Source of the DNA: Rhexocercosporidium sp. MPI-PUGE-AT-0058
Lineage: Eukaryota > Ascomycota > Leotiomycetes > Helotiales
NCBI GenBank assembly: GCA_020746875.1
Contig: JAGTJL010000008.1
Span: forward strand, 2,356,001-2,420,000
DNA length: 64,000 nucleotides
Direction of reading: 5' to 3'
Below are positions 10,051 to 24,300 of this stretch, piece after piece. Position numbers and translations under genes: made by a program. Every line of letters begins with the position of its first letter. Position 1 is the first letter of the stretch. A model generated the notes under the pieces. That model did not search any database. It had not been told where the DNA came from and saw nothing but the letters and a program-made list of their open reading frames with translations.

Positions 10051-13000
10051 CTACTTCGCGATCTGTAGAACTGGGGTATATATATTTCCTTTTTTTCGTT
10101 TTCTTTCTTGGCTCGGCGGCTATTGGGCCCTTATTGGGTCTTTGGTGGTGGATGGGTGGATGGGTGGATGGGGTTATTGTAGATTACAGACTCAGTGAGT
10201 GAATGCTGAGCTGGATCGAGGTCTAGTTCTCGATCTCGATCACGATAAATCATGGGAGTTGGTTTGGTTATCAATACAGATACCGCACGTAGGAAGGCAG
10301 GCAGGGTAGTGCTGATGGGATGATGGTATGTCGTCTTGTGTTTGGTTACATTGCATCACGGTGTGTGCGGCTGAGGAGATGCGAGGGTGAGTCTTCCATC
10401 GTGAGTGAGTCGAAGGATCATTCAGTCAGTCAAGTCAGTCAGGGTATCATGACCAAGAAGAGTAAGAACGAGGAAATCTCATATATGAAGTATTAAGTAG
10501 GTATCTTATTAAATCTCTCTAACTATCTTTCTACATCTCAGATCTCGCAGACTGAGCCAAGTAAAAAAAGCTTTCTTTCCATCGCTCGCTCTCTGAAGAA
10601 GGGTCGCTCTTTCTCTCATACCAAAAAAAAATCTATGATGGGGTATATGACATCTCCTTCTCCCTCTCTTCCATCCAACAAAAGAATTCCTTCAGGATCC
10701 AGTCCTGCCTCCGCGAGACGAAGTGAAAACCACCCCAAGAGGTACTATAGAGTACGATAAATCGCAGACAAGGCAAAAGCAAAAGTAACAGAAGATATCG
10801 GCACAGTATTAAATGAGAAAGAGAGTCTATCATCTCTCTTCTCTTTCTTTCCTTCATAAATTTCCTATCCTATACAAGATTCTTGCGCATGCGCACATAC
10901 AGCGCAGCGCATATTTTGCCGGACAAGTAGTAACCCGCGAGAGTTTCTTGTCCGGCCATCCCACAAGGAGATCTCAAAAACAAAATTGTAATATCGCTAG
11001 TGGCTAATCCAGAACGACAAATATGACGACGACAAGCGTGAGCTTTGAAACCAGATTTAAGCAAAAACAAAAGCAAAGTCTATATGCGAAACAAGCCAAA
11101 AGCAGAACAAGACGTTTTTGAAACCCATACCCCCCAGTGACCATTTCTTTTTTGCGCTCCTGAGAATGATGAAAGAAAACCCATTTTGTGTAGCCGAAGG
11201 AAATAACGTATGAGACCGATGATGCCAGGTGATGATACAGGCTTTGTCTTTTTTGAACACCACGCTGGAAAAGGGGAAATGAAACACGGAAATTGTGAAA
11301 TAGTACAGTGCGAAAAAAGCAGATGCCGAGCCAATCTAGATGCAACGCCTGCCGGTATCGCCCATGATGATGCCCCATTTTTGGATGTACTCCGAACTGA
11401 AACCCAGGAACTGTTCTGTTTGGTGTGCTCGATGTCGATGTTGTATGCTAGAAACGTGTCGAAGGCTGGGAGGTCGAGACTCAACTTCTCTGGAGCAAGG
11501 AGGTCGTGGCGTGCGTGCGATGCATGAACTTTCCGTTTATTGATTGGTTGGCCGACGGATCGGTCAGAGCGAGATGACAGAGCGAGCGAGCTGAAAAGGG
11601 GTAATCGTATCGTGGCGAAGTGACGAATCGATCGAAACCAAACAGTTGGGTCGAGTTGCAGGAGCTGGAATGCAGGGGCGAGCATGGGCGGGATCTGGAA
11701 AATGAGAATCGTCGCGAGTCGTGGTATGGTAATGTACAGCATTCTTTTCTATACAAGAACAGGTGTAAGAGCAAAAAACACGATGCTAATTAGAAGGTTC
11801 TTTTAGAGCCGAAAATAGTGTAGCTGAGAATAGTATGGTATGATGCGCCTGGTCGTTCGAAGAGCTGCAAGACAAGGAAGGGTATCTTGTTCGGGGACGC
11901 AAGGGTGGGTACTGCGTTGGCGTCTGCCACTGCCCGGAGCGCGCGCGTGGATGTCTTGAGTTTCGAAGAAATTTGTTCATCGATTGTAGGAGTCGATGTG
12001 ACGAGGATCGTTTAGGTTCCTTAGCTGGGCTTCGGTGGAGGAGGTTTGGGGACGCCCGTCGTGTCGTAGGCACCTCGGCCCATATTGCAAGAGGGAATTT
12101 CTGTAGAAATCATCATGTTGGAGATGTGTAGTGGTGGAAACTGCAGGAGAAATCATGGTCAGCGATGCCTGCCAGGAGTATATATACCAGCGAGGTCAAG
12201 GAGATGGGTGCCCAATGCTGTCAAAGCAAAGGATTGCCACATGTGCGATACGATGCGATGTGATGCAATGCAATGCCATGCTGTACAGTAAATATATCCA
12301 GCCTTTGGAGGATTGGTGCAGACTTGAAGGCTGATGAAGGCAAGGAATAAATGTCTGACTCACTGTGGTGCTGGTACGCAAGGTTGTCTGGCTCCTGAAT
12401 AGGAGAGTGCGGTGGTGTTCCGAGGAACCAAAAAAAAAGTTGAGCTCGGCGTAAGATGTACCTATCCTTGTGTAGCTGTAGGTCGATGGTTGTATCTTCA
12501 CAACTTTGCTTTGCGTCGCAGAAGGTTTCCAGAAGGAATGGCAGACTGGCAGGAATGAAAGAGTGTCGGCCGACGGGTGATTATGTGTCTGGTTAAGATT
12601 TGGGTTGCTTTGACAATGCGAGACTCTGCTTTTTGCTTTGCGACAGTGTCTGGGGTTGGGACTGGGACCTGGACTTTTAATGCCGGTTGGCGGGTCGAAG
12701 GTGCGTAGCCGAGATGCAGTGGGAAAGTGGAAGTTCTGGTGGAAGCAGGCTAGAAGGAGGCCAGGGTCCGAGGGAGAGAGCGAGTGAGCAGGAGCAGGAT
12801 CAGGTTGGGTTGGGATGAGGGATCTTCGTAAACTGCTGCCGGCAATCTGCTGATGGATGGATGGAATTTGGCTGCGGATGTTCTGCTTTCTTCTGCTGGG
12901 ATAGATATGTATGGGAGAGGCCCGGCTTTATGGGAGCTGACAGTGTGTTCGGCTCTTTCCTTTCTTTCTTTCGTGTCCAGCTGCAATGCAGGTAAGCGCA

Positions 13001-13900
13001 AGTGGCCGATGGATGAGTCTTCCTTCTTTCTTGTTCGGAAGTGAGAGTTGAGGATCGTGAGTAACAGGATATGCAGTGCAGGCGCAGGCGTGGGTAGTGC
13101 AGCAGCAAAGTGTGAGATGAGACGATTCGAGACGATGTGAGGCTGGCAGATCCAAATCCTGACGAGTTGACTGATGAGGTCGAGGTGGAGAGATGTACAG
13201 AGGTAGATATTAAGCAGGATCGACTCGATGGACTGCACTGGAGGGAAGTAATAAATAAAAAAGTTCGGTCGACGAGTGAAGGGGGGTTTCCGATTATCTT
13301 ATACCGGCGTTGAAAGCATGCCTGAAGTAACAAGGGAGCAGAAAGTACTGACTGTAGGAGCAGGAAGTAGGAGTACTACGCTCTCCTGGGGCGGCGGGCT
13401 TTCAAGCCCGACCAGGGTGCAATCTTAGCCAGGGGCACTCGACATCGAGGCAGCCAGGGCGTGGCAGGGGTGTGCAGAGTAGGGCGAACAGGTGTGGGTG
13501 TTTGGGTGTTAGCTAGAGTCCAGTATGAGCGTGGGCAAGGATGAGAGGAAGAGTCAGGGTAGGGGAGTGAAAGAAGGGTACGAGCAAGGATTTGTGGAAG
13601 GGCATGGATTACTCCACTACAGTACTACAGGACAACTGGGCGACTGGGATATGACGCTGGGGCATGGGCAAAAGGCAAAGTCCACGACGGAGTGGAACTC
13701 AATACCACACTACTTACTACTCACTCAAGGATTAGAAACGGCTACACGGGATTTGGACTGGATTCGGCACTAGGGGAACACGGAAGAAGAAGAGACACAT
13801 CGAAATGAGCATGATGAGCTGGAAAAGAAGCACGAGCAGGAAGCACGAGCATGGCCATACATACCATGAGCACGAGAGCCGGGGCAGAGGGGAAGGCAGG
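10051..13900. other. gene-free stretch with minor simple repeats
   Basis: No open frame here shows a protein family, and none extends across plausible splice sites. Minor features are GGATGGGT repeats at 10147-10172 and overlapping GATGC/AATGC repeats at about 12250-12285. The longest minus-strand frames (11080-11742, 12750-13333) look like chance openings of low complexity. Base composition is mixed, unlike the AT-rich repeat relics elsewhere. Confidence 0.35.
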
Positions 13901-14138
13901 CCGGACCGAACAAAGTAAAAAAGTGAAGAAGTTGATTAAGGGACAGTGAGCACATCTAATTAGTTATCTAGGACTGCAAGTTACAGTCTAGCTCACTCCA
14001 CCAAGACGGCCCTCTGCGTGCGAGTGGTTACCAATCTCCAGCGGGAGTACCTATGAAAAGGTACTCTTTCTTGGTTGTTGAGCACAGGCCGGTCTAAGGA
14101 TAGCTGGTTGGACTGAGGCTGGGCGAGTCGCATTCTGT

Positions 14139-14182
14139 TTTCCCTTCCCTTCCCTTCCCTTCCTCCCTCCCTTCCTTCCTTT
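14139..14182 (+). repeat. CCCTT-type pyrimidine microsatellite
   Basis: A pure C/T tract of imperfect TTCCC/CTTCC repeats. It lies in the gene-poor block and codes for nothing recognisable. Confidence 0.8.
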
Positions 14183-15670
14183 ATGCGGCCATATGAGGTT
14201 CGTTTTGATCATATCGTGTCGTATCATCATATCGTCACCAACCAAACTCAAAAAAAGAAAGCAATCGAGTCAAGCCGAAAAGGGGTAAGCATACCGGCTG
14301 GGTGAGCCAACGTGAGAGGATGATCAGAATGAGAAAGAAGAAAAGGGGTGGAGAGATAATTTGGTGCGGGAAGGAAAAACAACCCGGACGTCTGGGATTC
14401 GCCAGCATCAGACCTCGGGACCGGGGCATGGAAATGGGTGGTAGCCTGCCAGCCACATCTCAGATGCCCCTGTTTCGCCGATGAGCTGGGTTGGGGATGC
14501 AGCCATGTAATGGGATATGAGTATGGAGATATGATGTGGGCTTGCATGCACATGGGATTTTCCTGGGTCGCACTTTTTCTGGTTACGTCTCTGGGACTGT
14601 CAAATTTCACATACGAAGTGCCGAACAGAGTTCAATGAAGCATGAAGCCTGAAGCATCAGCTCATGATGATGACCGAACGAGAGCAGGATCATCAGATCA
14701 GCTATGCCTAGGTACCTAGGTATCTATGCACCTATTATTGTCTTGATTTTGCTTTGCGCTGTACACGACTATTCAATTACTCGCATTTTGTTCAATGAAT
14801 GAGTGAATGAAGTCCTCAAGTCGCACTGCCAATACTCGCACAATGACTTGATCTTGTACAGCAAAAGTACCCCCCGGATGTATTCGAGTAACCTCCAACT
14901 TCTGTGAAAGGATTCTCGGTCGTCAGCCTCGAATCCAAATCAAGGTCGGTGGCTCACCAAGCAAGCAAACTATTAGCACGATTGTCAGAGTGTTACACTT
15001 AGATACAATGCACACCTCATCCCACGACTCATGACGGGCTGTATGCGCTGCGCTGAGCCATCTTTGCTTTGCGCGAGTCCCTATGACTGACGATGCGACG
15101 AGTAAATGAACAGCTCTTCAGCTCTGGGCTCACGCACTCACGCACGCACTCAACCAACGTAACGTAAAGTCAGTGCTCAACCTAAAACGTTCTCGAAAAA
15201 ACTCTGTCTTCTACCCAATACGAAAACTTGCAGCAAAATGCCAGCCTCTCAATAAATCCAAAGCAGAAAGAAAAAAGAAAAATACTACAATCCGCGAAAG
15301 CCTGATCCAAGTCATCTATTATTGAACGAACGCATAAACGAAAGAGTGAAGAAAGGAAAAGTTTGACTTTGGAAGTCTTCCACACTTCCACGCGCGCACA
15401 TGCATGCATGTATCTGCAAGCCGCATCGAATCTTCTCCACTCGCGCCCTGAAATTGAAAACATCCCAACGGTTGCTTCTGTCTTAGTAGCCACTCCACTA
15501 CTCTGGTTCAACTTACCCGCCTCCCCGCTGGCGTTTGACTTTCCTCATCTACCGTGAGACTGACTTGTCTGCCCAATCCTGGGCAAGTGAGCCACATCTT
15601 ATCAGTCAGTCAGTCAGTCTGATTAAACCCACACCACTCTGTGTGGACTTGTACTGGAAATGTGAAAGAA

Positions 15671-15682
15671 CCCCCCCCCCCC
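15671..15682 (+). repeat. poly-C run (12 C)
   Basis: Twelve consecutive C residues. It has no coding context and is a site where sequence length is easily miscalled. Confidence 0.9.
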
Positions 15683-18300
15683 GAAACTCTCTTTAGCCTG
15701 CCTATTCATCAACCTTCTCACCCCAGAAACCCTATGTACACACCCACACACATACAAAATTACGAATATCAGAAACCTTCCAAAAAAGAAAAAGAAGAAG
15801 AAAAGAAGAAAAAAATTCCAATACGGTAAACCATCCAGCGATCTCCCCTAAACTAGACAAAAACTAACGCACCTTCGCCCTGACTAAACCCACTAAACAC
15901 CCACAAGCGCAACCGCCATGCCTCAAGCGTCCCGGGAACCAGTTCCTTGACCTCCGCTGGGTACTCGGGGCGTCGATTTGGGCGTTGGAGGAGACAGGGG
16001 TTAGTGTTGAAAGAGGAATAGTGGCGTGAGGTAGCGCAGGGGTGGAAACGGATTACTGGGTCGAGTTTGGGGGGAGCGTTGGCGTTGGCGTTTTGTGTGA
16101 TGGATGTGGATGCGAATGTGATAGATGATGGGGGGGCAGCCAAGGGATTCTCTAGATGCTGAAGGGAGGGGGTGGAAGTGGAAGTGCAGTGAAAATGCAA
16201 AGTCAGCTGCAGGTATCAAAAGATGATGGAGAGGGCATCCAAAACCATGTCTGTGTGTCCACGCAGGCAGAAGCCCAGCTTCTAAAACACATCAAATCAA
16301 TGTTTCAGCGCTAACATCCCCCCTAAAGCTACCTAGCCTAGCCTAGTCTACCAGCAAGCCCAGCCCAGCCCGGCCCATAGCATATCAATCAATATTCAAG
16401 ACAAAGACACCTAAAACAGCCCGATACCAGACCAGAGCAGCCAGTACACAGCATTAAAGTTCAAAACAAGACCAACAGGAGGGCTTGAGATGAGATGAAT
16501 TCTATGTTTGGCGGCCGATCATGAGTGAATGGGAAGAGGGAGGGGGAGGGAAAGCCGACTCGGAACTCTCTGTTTTATATCCCGGCCCGTCGCGTGGGCG
16601 TGGCGTGGCTGCTGCCGCCGTGATTCAGGGACTTTGGTTTCGGGGAGGTGATTTGCGAGGTGGTGACCCGTTAGATGGGATCTTGATGCGCTGGATCGTG
16701 GGGTGGCTATGCTGGATATTGGGCATTGGTTATATGTTTATTGGTCGCCTTAATTCTATAGGCTTCATCTTCAGGTTGAATGTGACCAAGTAATCAGTCA
16801 AGAGAGGGAGGATATCGGGCTGAGAGGTATCTGACGCCTCACAAGTCGTTTGACAGCACTTCAGATGAGATGGAACGAATGTGGCTGAGTTCACCTGCTG
16901 CTATATTATATCCTATAGTTGAGTGCCCGATTGGACGTCGCAAAGCACGAGTCACACGTACATATTGTTACAAGTTATACATATCAGCAGATGGATGCGA
17001 ACGAGCGTCTGTTCGTCCGTATCAGATCCCACTAACTAACGGGGAGATGCGAGGTGGTATTCACGGAAAGCATCGTTTTGAAAGTCTGGTTATCCCGTTC
17101 ATCCTCGCACACAATGAAGTGATCAAGTGGCTGATCTTGCGTTAAGCCACAATGCCGTAATTAGATGATCGATACTTCCTTTATCTATTGTTTGATATTC
17201 CCAAATTCTCGAAATTCAAAACATCAAGCACATCGACGCAACACTTACTTGGGCCGCGCTTGTTCTTTGACGGTGATGATACGGTACCCGTGGGCAAACG
17301 GCTACCAGCCGACCGGCATAAAATCTCCCCTTCCGCGACCCGACTCAGGGTCCAACCTCGCAACAGACCGTGGAATGTTTCTAGAAGCTTTTGAGTTCCA
17401 TACTTAGAAAACCCAACGCTTTCGTACGCATTGACACAAGGAGAGGCTTGTAAAATACATACCAAATATACGGAGTAATACATCGGAAACCCACCCAAAT
17501 TTTGTAATTCGGAGTCTGGTAGGGACAAGCATGCCAACAACATGTGCTCTATTCCCTGTATCAGCATGTGCCGAGCCTACTTCTGGGGAAAAATTCTCAA
17601 TCACAATCAAGGCGATCCGAAGTTTTGGTTCAGCTAAAATAACATCTTCCTCGCCCTTGCCCTGGTGCATGCATGCAGGCAGGAATCACAAGACGAACGC
17701 TTGATCGCTGGAATTTGATACCAGGGAAGTCGGTATCCACTTGACACCCCAGTACAGGCCCGGATCCACTCCCAGCCAACCGGCCCCAGAGAGGTGGTTC
17801 CGGTCGCTAGGCAGTTGGGCGGCAGACAGATTGCTGGGTCGATGGGAAACCCCTATTGACTCCTTCTATTTGAGCCTCAAGGCTAATCAAAAGAGCGGAG
17901 ACGGGATGCAAGAGAGTTCGTTAGAGTCTTTTCTTTTTACGGGATTGGAAAGGCGTGGGATAGGGGATGAAAAAGTGGCGTTCTTATACGGGTACCTGGC
18001 ACTACAGTAGCGTAACGGGTCGGCAATTCTGGATACAGTACCTCTCCGCGCTGGTGGCGGATGGATAGGCGCAGAAACATTTCAGTCTGGTTTGGTTTAG
18101 TTTATCTCTACCGGTTGTCTTGTCTCGTCTCGGGGATATACTGATAGAAAGGAGGGAAGGATGGATAGAAGACAGGAAGGACGGAAGTGAAGAAAAGTTC
18201 TGTCTTGTCTCGGCTTTCAAGTCTCAGATCACAGAATGTCTTGATCTAAAGATATGATCTGTACAAACAGCGAACTGAGCTGAGCTGAGCATATATCTTG

Positions 18301-21300
18301 GCATCTTCTCAGCTGCGAGATCTGTACAACTCCAAACTTCACTTCAGTAGATATGTACAATGCCAAGATATGACCAGAGGGCGAGGAGCGGCACCAGTAT
18401 TCAGATCGGAGGCTTGGGTACCTTCTTCCTCCCTATCGGAAGCTTCTCTTGGATCTCACGATGCTGGTTGCTTACACTTACAGGTACACCTTTACGATAA
18501 CGTGATACATAGATTTAGTCAGGATGGATGGACGAATACTGTAGATCAGAGGTAACAGTTTCTTACTTATATTTGGGGTACACGATTGCGGCTGTGAGTG
18601 CGACTATAATGCATCCAAGGATTCGGTCTGCTCTGTGTGAGCAGGTACCGAACCAAAAGAAAGAGCCCGCGTAGCTGCATTACATTAGAGAGAAAAATAT
18701 AGGGTAGATAAGCTCTTCCCAAGTCATCATCCTGGGTTTGCATTTACCTTTGTCTTGATTGCAAGGGCGAAAAAGGTCAAGAACTCTTCCCCAAGAGAAG
18801 GCATAACAAACTCAAAACAAAAGCAAGAATACCAGATTAACCACTCACTTTAGCTTCCCTTGAATCAACTTACTTTAAGCCAAAATCTCATCTGCAAAAT
18901 CCTCTCTTTGAGTCGCATGGAAAATCAAATCATCACCAAACCCTACCCAACGGAATCACCCAGCCCAAAAGCCAAATGGCCGTGCCTGTGCAACTCAACT
19001 CGACCTGCATGATGCAGCCTGCCTTTTTCCTTCCATACCCCTGACGATCAAGAGCACCCATGCTGACAGCCGCGGAAGTTGAACCGGATCGACGCTAGAA
19101 GTTGGAAGAGGTTCGGAAGGAAATTCTTCCTTCCGTGTCGTGTCACTCACACCTTACCAAACGCTCGTGCAGCCTGTTCTGTGGCCCGATCGCGATTGCG
19201 ATTGCGACAGAATAATTCTTGCTTTTCAATACAATTGATGAGGATCTCAAATCCGGACTTCCAACACTATAGTAAAATTCTTACGATGAGATCACCATTC
19301 CTTTTACCATAGCCAATAAATAGTTTGTTAATTCCAAGAGAAATGTACACAGTAGTCCATCAAGCATTCTGCCACCCGATCCGGGTCCTACAATCTCGTC
19401 TCGGTACATCCATCCCGTAAACCTCAACCTGAATCCCACAGGCCTTATTAAATCCCGGACTAGGCAATTCCGTGGTCCCAAACCTCCTCTCCTTCCCCTT
19501 CTCTTTCTCTTCAACTTCCCTCACTCATCAGCGAGCTTGCTTACTGACCAGACCTGCCCCGCCCATCCATCTCGGACGGAAAAAGCCTTCTCCTGACTAA
19601 CAGACCTAATAAGTCTCCCCCTCCCGTCTCCGTCCTTTCGTTACATGCGACAAGAGGATAGAACTCACCGAATAACAGCACAATACGGCAGAGTCTGCCG
19701 CGTGTGCGCCACTAACTTTTCGAAAATCTGGTCCGGACTCTTAAGTCGACGTGCCGACCGAAAAACAGCGTGATGCAATGCGATGCCGTGGGTGCACTGC
19801 GATACGGGTTGGCGGCGACAGAGACAACCCGAGAGACAGACAAACCTAAACTTGCTCAATGCTCACAAGCTCGCGTAGAACGTCAGGGGACTTGGGAGTT
19901 GGGGAAGGGCCGAGAGAAAAGGAAAAACCTGTCCTAAATCCTGACCTCATCTCGTTCTAAATGATAGATTGATAAATATGATGATGAGTGAGACAGAGCA
20001 AGGAACGGTAACTCGGTACCGAGGAATTGACGGCTATAGTGTGGTTACACGGAAGAATTTCAGCAAACGGCTGAAAGAATGACGAGAGAGATGGAGGGGA
20101 GATCCTAGTCTGGGGTATATAAGAGTTATATCACGGGCAAAAGCAAAAAGGTTGCGCTGAGATGAGGATGAAGGAAGGTTTTGGTTTTCCTGTTACTTTG
20201 GTAATAGCAGCTTGGCCTCCTTTTCTTCTTTTTACTCAATTGTTGAAGGAGCGACTAATGTAACGCGCGAAAGCTTGAGCGCCGAAAGCATTTTCAAATC
20301 AAGAAGCAAAAGCGTGTTCAAGCGCGAGGAGAGGACGCGACCGTCTACTTTTTTTTTGCGGATTCCCTCCTGCACGATACAAGGATTCGATAAGTCAGGA
20401 TAAGATAACCAGACAACAACGCAACATCTTTTCTCCCTTACACATGGAATCAGGGATCACCTCCCAGGGACTGGCACCATACCCCGTTGTTTCCACAGCT
20501 TCTGGTGCGTTTCCACTTGTTCCAGTAGTTCCACATGAAGACTGAGGGTGCTTGGACGAGGACAGGACTAGCTTGCCGGTAATGCAGGGTAGACATCCCG
20601 ACCACCAACTCTTCCCTTCTCCCCCGGTTCATGCAGCTATCCCAGTCATCCATATACCCTCTACAAGGATACAGCGTTGATTTTGAGCCTTTGGCTTGGA
20701 TTAGCGTACAATGCCACGGAAAAAAGGGCAGAAGATTTTCCATCTCATCTTTCCTGACTCGCTGTTTGAGGGCAGTGAGGATGTGGGCGGTTTGTTTGAT
20801 ATGCAGGCAGGGGCAGCTTGCATACAGACATGCATATTTCCTCCATCCGTTCCTGCATTTCATCTGCAGGTGTAGATGTACCTCTGTACCCTCCCCCAGG
20901 CATGCAGTGCAGCGTACATTGCATATCTGGGTCCGTATTTCCCATCACACCTCCTTGATCACTGCATTTGCAAGAGAGACAGTCAGGGTTCGCACAGCCA
21001 TCGAACTGCTCCGACTCTGCCGTACGCAGATCTGTCTTTTCTTCAAACGAAATCCAATTTGGTCACGGACGGACGTAAAAGTCAAAAATGAGTCAAATCA
21101 AATTGAGATCACCAGAATGCGAATGGATACCCTAGCGAGGAAAAGGAATGGGCCGAAGTCAAAATTTAGCGTTTCGCGTTAGAAGGAAAGGAAGCTGGGA
21201 GAACAGCGTCTTGCCTTCTAGCGTCCTTCTAGAAACCTTCTAAAGCCTTATGTGGTGACTGTTGACTTGGTCTTGCCTGTGCGTTGTCTGAGATTCCCCC

Positions 21301-24300
21301 TTGAGCTTAGTGGAATGGAGAGAGGAGTCAGTGGAGCAGAGGTTCCAGAAACTCAAATTTCGGCTTCTAGCCGATGCGGTTACATCCACAATTGGGTTAC
21401 AAGGGAGAAGCTTGGTCGCTGGTGGTTGGTGGTTTTGTTACCTTTCCTTTGCCGTGAAGTGTTCATCCGAATCAGGGGAGGGCTTCCCCGGAACTATTAC
21501 AACATTACACGGCGATGGCTTCAGCCAGATCAGCCTCAAAGGAAACGCTACTAACCAGTCTCATATCACATCTCCTTATCTCCCTCCCCATCATCGTGCG
21601 TTTAAGACAACCCCGGGCGAGTTGCTTCTTGAGAGAAAGAGAAACTCCAGAGAAATGGATGCGACTGGAATTGTCAAACATTGCTCGTGCTCTGCCTATA
21701 ATTCTGAGGTATTATCCCTTCTCTTCTCTTTCTCATAATCTTCTCTGGTAAGCTAGCGGAGCATAAGCACGAGGGTCCAGGTTTCCGACTGTTTGGGCGC
21801 AAACGCAATCTCCGCGTCTGTCGTCTTCTACCCTCGCGTCTGTCGGCCATTGTCTCATTTCGTCTCGCGCGAGCGGCTTGGTCCTCCCGTACCCGAGGAC
21901 ATGGGATCGACCCCGTTGGAAATGGAGTCAGTTGTCAGGGAGCTGGTTGGTGGATCTTTCATAGTCATCGATACCTCGTCTTGAGAGGCTCACATGGAAG
22001 GGATGGATGGGGAGGCTGGTTGACGATCATGACCTTTCCGTTGGGAAAGTGAGGATAAATTGAAAAAGTGGATTCGAGGTGGAGAACATGTCATCCTTTC
22101 TCTCTTCTCCCCACTTTGTTGGCGTGGTGATCTCCTTTTCCCCTTTGAGCTTTGGGTTCGAAGGAAGAAAACTTTGCTTGAGACATGGAGGGAAGACCTG
22201 GGGAGCTTGGGCTTGAGCATTGAAGAAATGGGGAATCTTGAGGCTGAAGTGGAGTTCTTTAAGTCATCGATTTGAAAGATCTTCTTCAAACATTTCCCCC
22301 TCCCCTTTCCTTGATCATTTTCTCATCCACAATCTCTCGTTACTCTCCGTCTCTGTGCGTTGTAATTTCTTGTTTGTAACATGTCATTTTCGGTTTTTCA
22401 CATGCTCTGTCACTCTGTCTGTCATGTTCTGTCTATGACATGGTCCATGGCGAATTTCACTGACAGGTAGATCTAACCGGCTTGTTTGGAAGGTCTTTGA
22501 CGTCTTGGCTGAGGATGATCCGATTCGGCATTTCATTCGAGCTTGATCGGCCTTCCTCAAACCGAAAGGTCTTCCGCAAGCCAGCTGCCGGATGCGACAT
22601 GGTCCCGGACGGGGGTATGTTTCGGAATGTCTTGATACACGTGGAAAAGGAGCCTCGGTGGGGGTCCATGTGAAGAAGTGGGACGTACTCCGATTAGGAA
22701 GTCTTTCAGGCATATGACGTGGGGCTTGATCGTGATATCTCCCTGCCTATTTTGAGGTGACCTTTGGTTATTTGCACCTTTCATCTTTCTTTGAAGCCTT
22801 GTTTCCGTTATAACTTTGCCCTGCCCTCATACTGCGAGGTCTCATCGGAAGATTGAGGTACGAAATGTCCTTGTCACATGACCATTGATCCCCTCTATCA
22901 ACTCCAAACTTCAAATTACGTAGCACAACGGTTTCCTCCCCGTCACCAATCCAAGGAACATTTTCTTTTTGTTGCACTTCGCAAAAAAGTCGAATAATTT
23001 CCGAGAATCCTGAAGGCATCCTTCAAGAAGTCATCACACACGTTTTCGTTTGGGGTTTTGGTTTCGTTTTGAGCCGGATCATCGCGTCAAGCCACGCCTG
23101 CGGCCTGCAGAGAGGAGCTATTCTATTTGAAGCGCGCTACGGAACACAAGTAAACACAAGTTTCATTGCGATTTGCGGTTGGTCTTGCGCTTTATGGACT
23201 TTTGGTTTTAGGCAGAGAGAAAGAGGGAAGATGGTTTGTGTTTCATGTTTTTGTGGCTGCGCTTGGATTCTTTTGGTTACGACGTGAGGGATGATGAAAT
23301 AGCTTTTCTTGGAATTTGGATCAGGAACGCATTCTGAGATGCTGAGTTTTTGAAGAAGTATCCTATGCTTCTTTTGCTCTGAGAAAGTTCGCACTGCTAT
23401 TGGTTTACGAGGTTTTTTTGTTTACATTTTTCGTTTCCTTTCCTTCTTCTGGTCTCGATGTTTCAGAACTATTCGTCCATCTAAACAAATCTCCGAATCG
23501 CTTCAACCTCAAACGAATCCTCAACACCAACATCATCTACCAACCACAAAACATCCCTTCCTTTCCTCCCGCCCTCTGTCTCCCGTGTTCATCACACTAA
23601 CATCAGAACCAACGGAGCCGCATCTCTCGTGAAAAAACCCAACCAGTCGATCCTACGCGCGATCCTCCCTATTACTCCTTCTACCTCGGCATGCTCCTCA
23701 TTCGATCTTCATAGACACGGCAGGCAGGGACTATTCTCCCCTCTCTCTGTGTTCACACCAAGAATAGCTCCCATGGAGCTTGCATCAGAGCCCGATCGGA
23801 CACTATCCACAGCTAAGATCTACTCTAAAACTCATTTCCTGGACCTAGTTTGTGGTCTAATCATGATTAGCTCAAAAGCTACTGCAGGTTCGTGCCTGAT
23901 CTAGCTTTTCAACTTCGGGTATAGATCGCACTTCTAGTTCTGCTTCTCGTGTTCTCACATGGCCTGGGAATTTGATGTTTTCCTCCATACGCCGTCGAGT
24001 TCATAGTTCATCTGTTCGTATTCCTGGTTTGTTACGGACCTTACCGTTGGTTTGACTTCCACGGGAGAGATGAATAAAGGTTTCGACTGGTAGAGAGTGC
24101 TGTTTCTTTACGAAACTGGGTGCAGCAAGATGTCCAGGTATAAGAAGATAAGTGTATCAATTTCCGACCCCATACGCTTTCATAGTTATCCCTTTCAAGT
24201 TTTGTCACGTTAATCAATTGAGTCAGCTTGCGGGTACTACCGACTTTCCTGGCGAGGCAAGAGACAAGAAACATATCTTTCGAGCATTCTTTTGAGTGAG

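Larger units (their letters stand above)
13901..18300. other. gene-free stretch with C/T tract and poly-C run
   Basis: This block contains a CCCTT-type pyrimidine tract (14139-14182), a 14-base palindrome CCTAGGTACCTAGG (14707-14720), a run of 12 C (15671-15682), and AG-rich and CCAGC-rich low-complexity patches near 15780-15815 and 16330-16375. No recognisable protein or RNA gene is seen. Confidence 0.35.

Noticed and set aside
11080..11742. 220-codon minus-strand open frame
   Set aside because: No motif, no splice partners and uneven residue texture; it looks like a chance opening.
14707..14720. Perfect palindrome CCTAGGTACCTAGG
   Set aside because: A 14-base palindrome alone is not strong enough to call a binding site or element and no partner was seen nearby.
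20116..20123. TATATAAG as a promoter
   Set aside because: The motif is good but no supportable gene follows within 500 bases on the plus strand.
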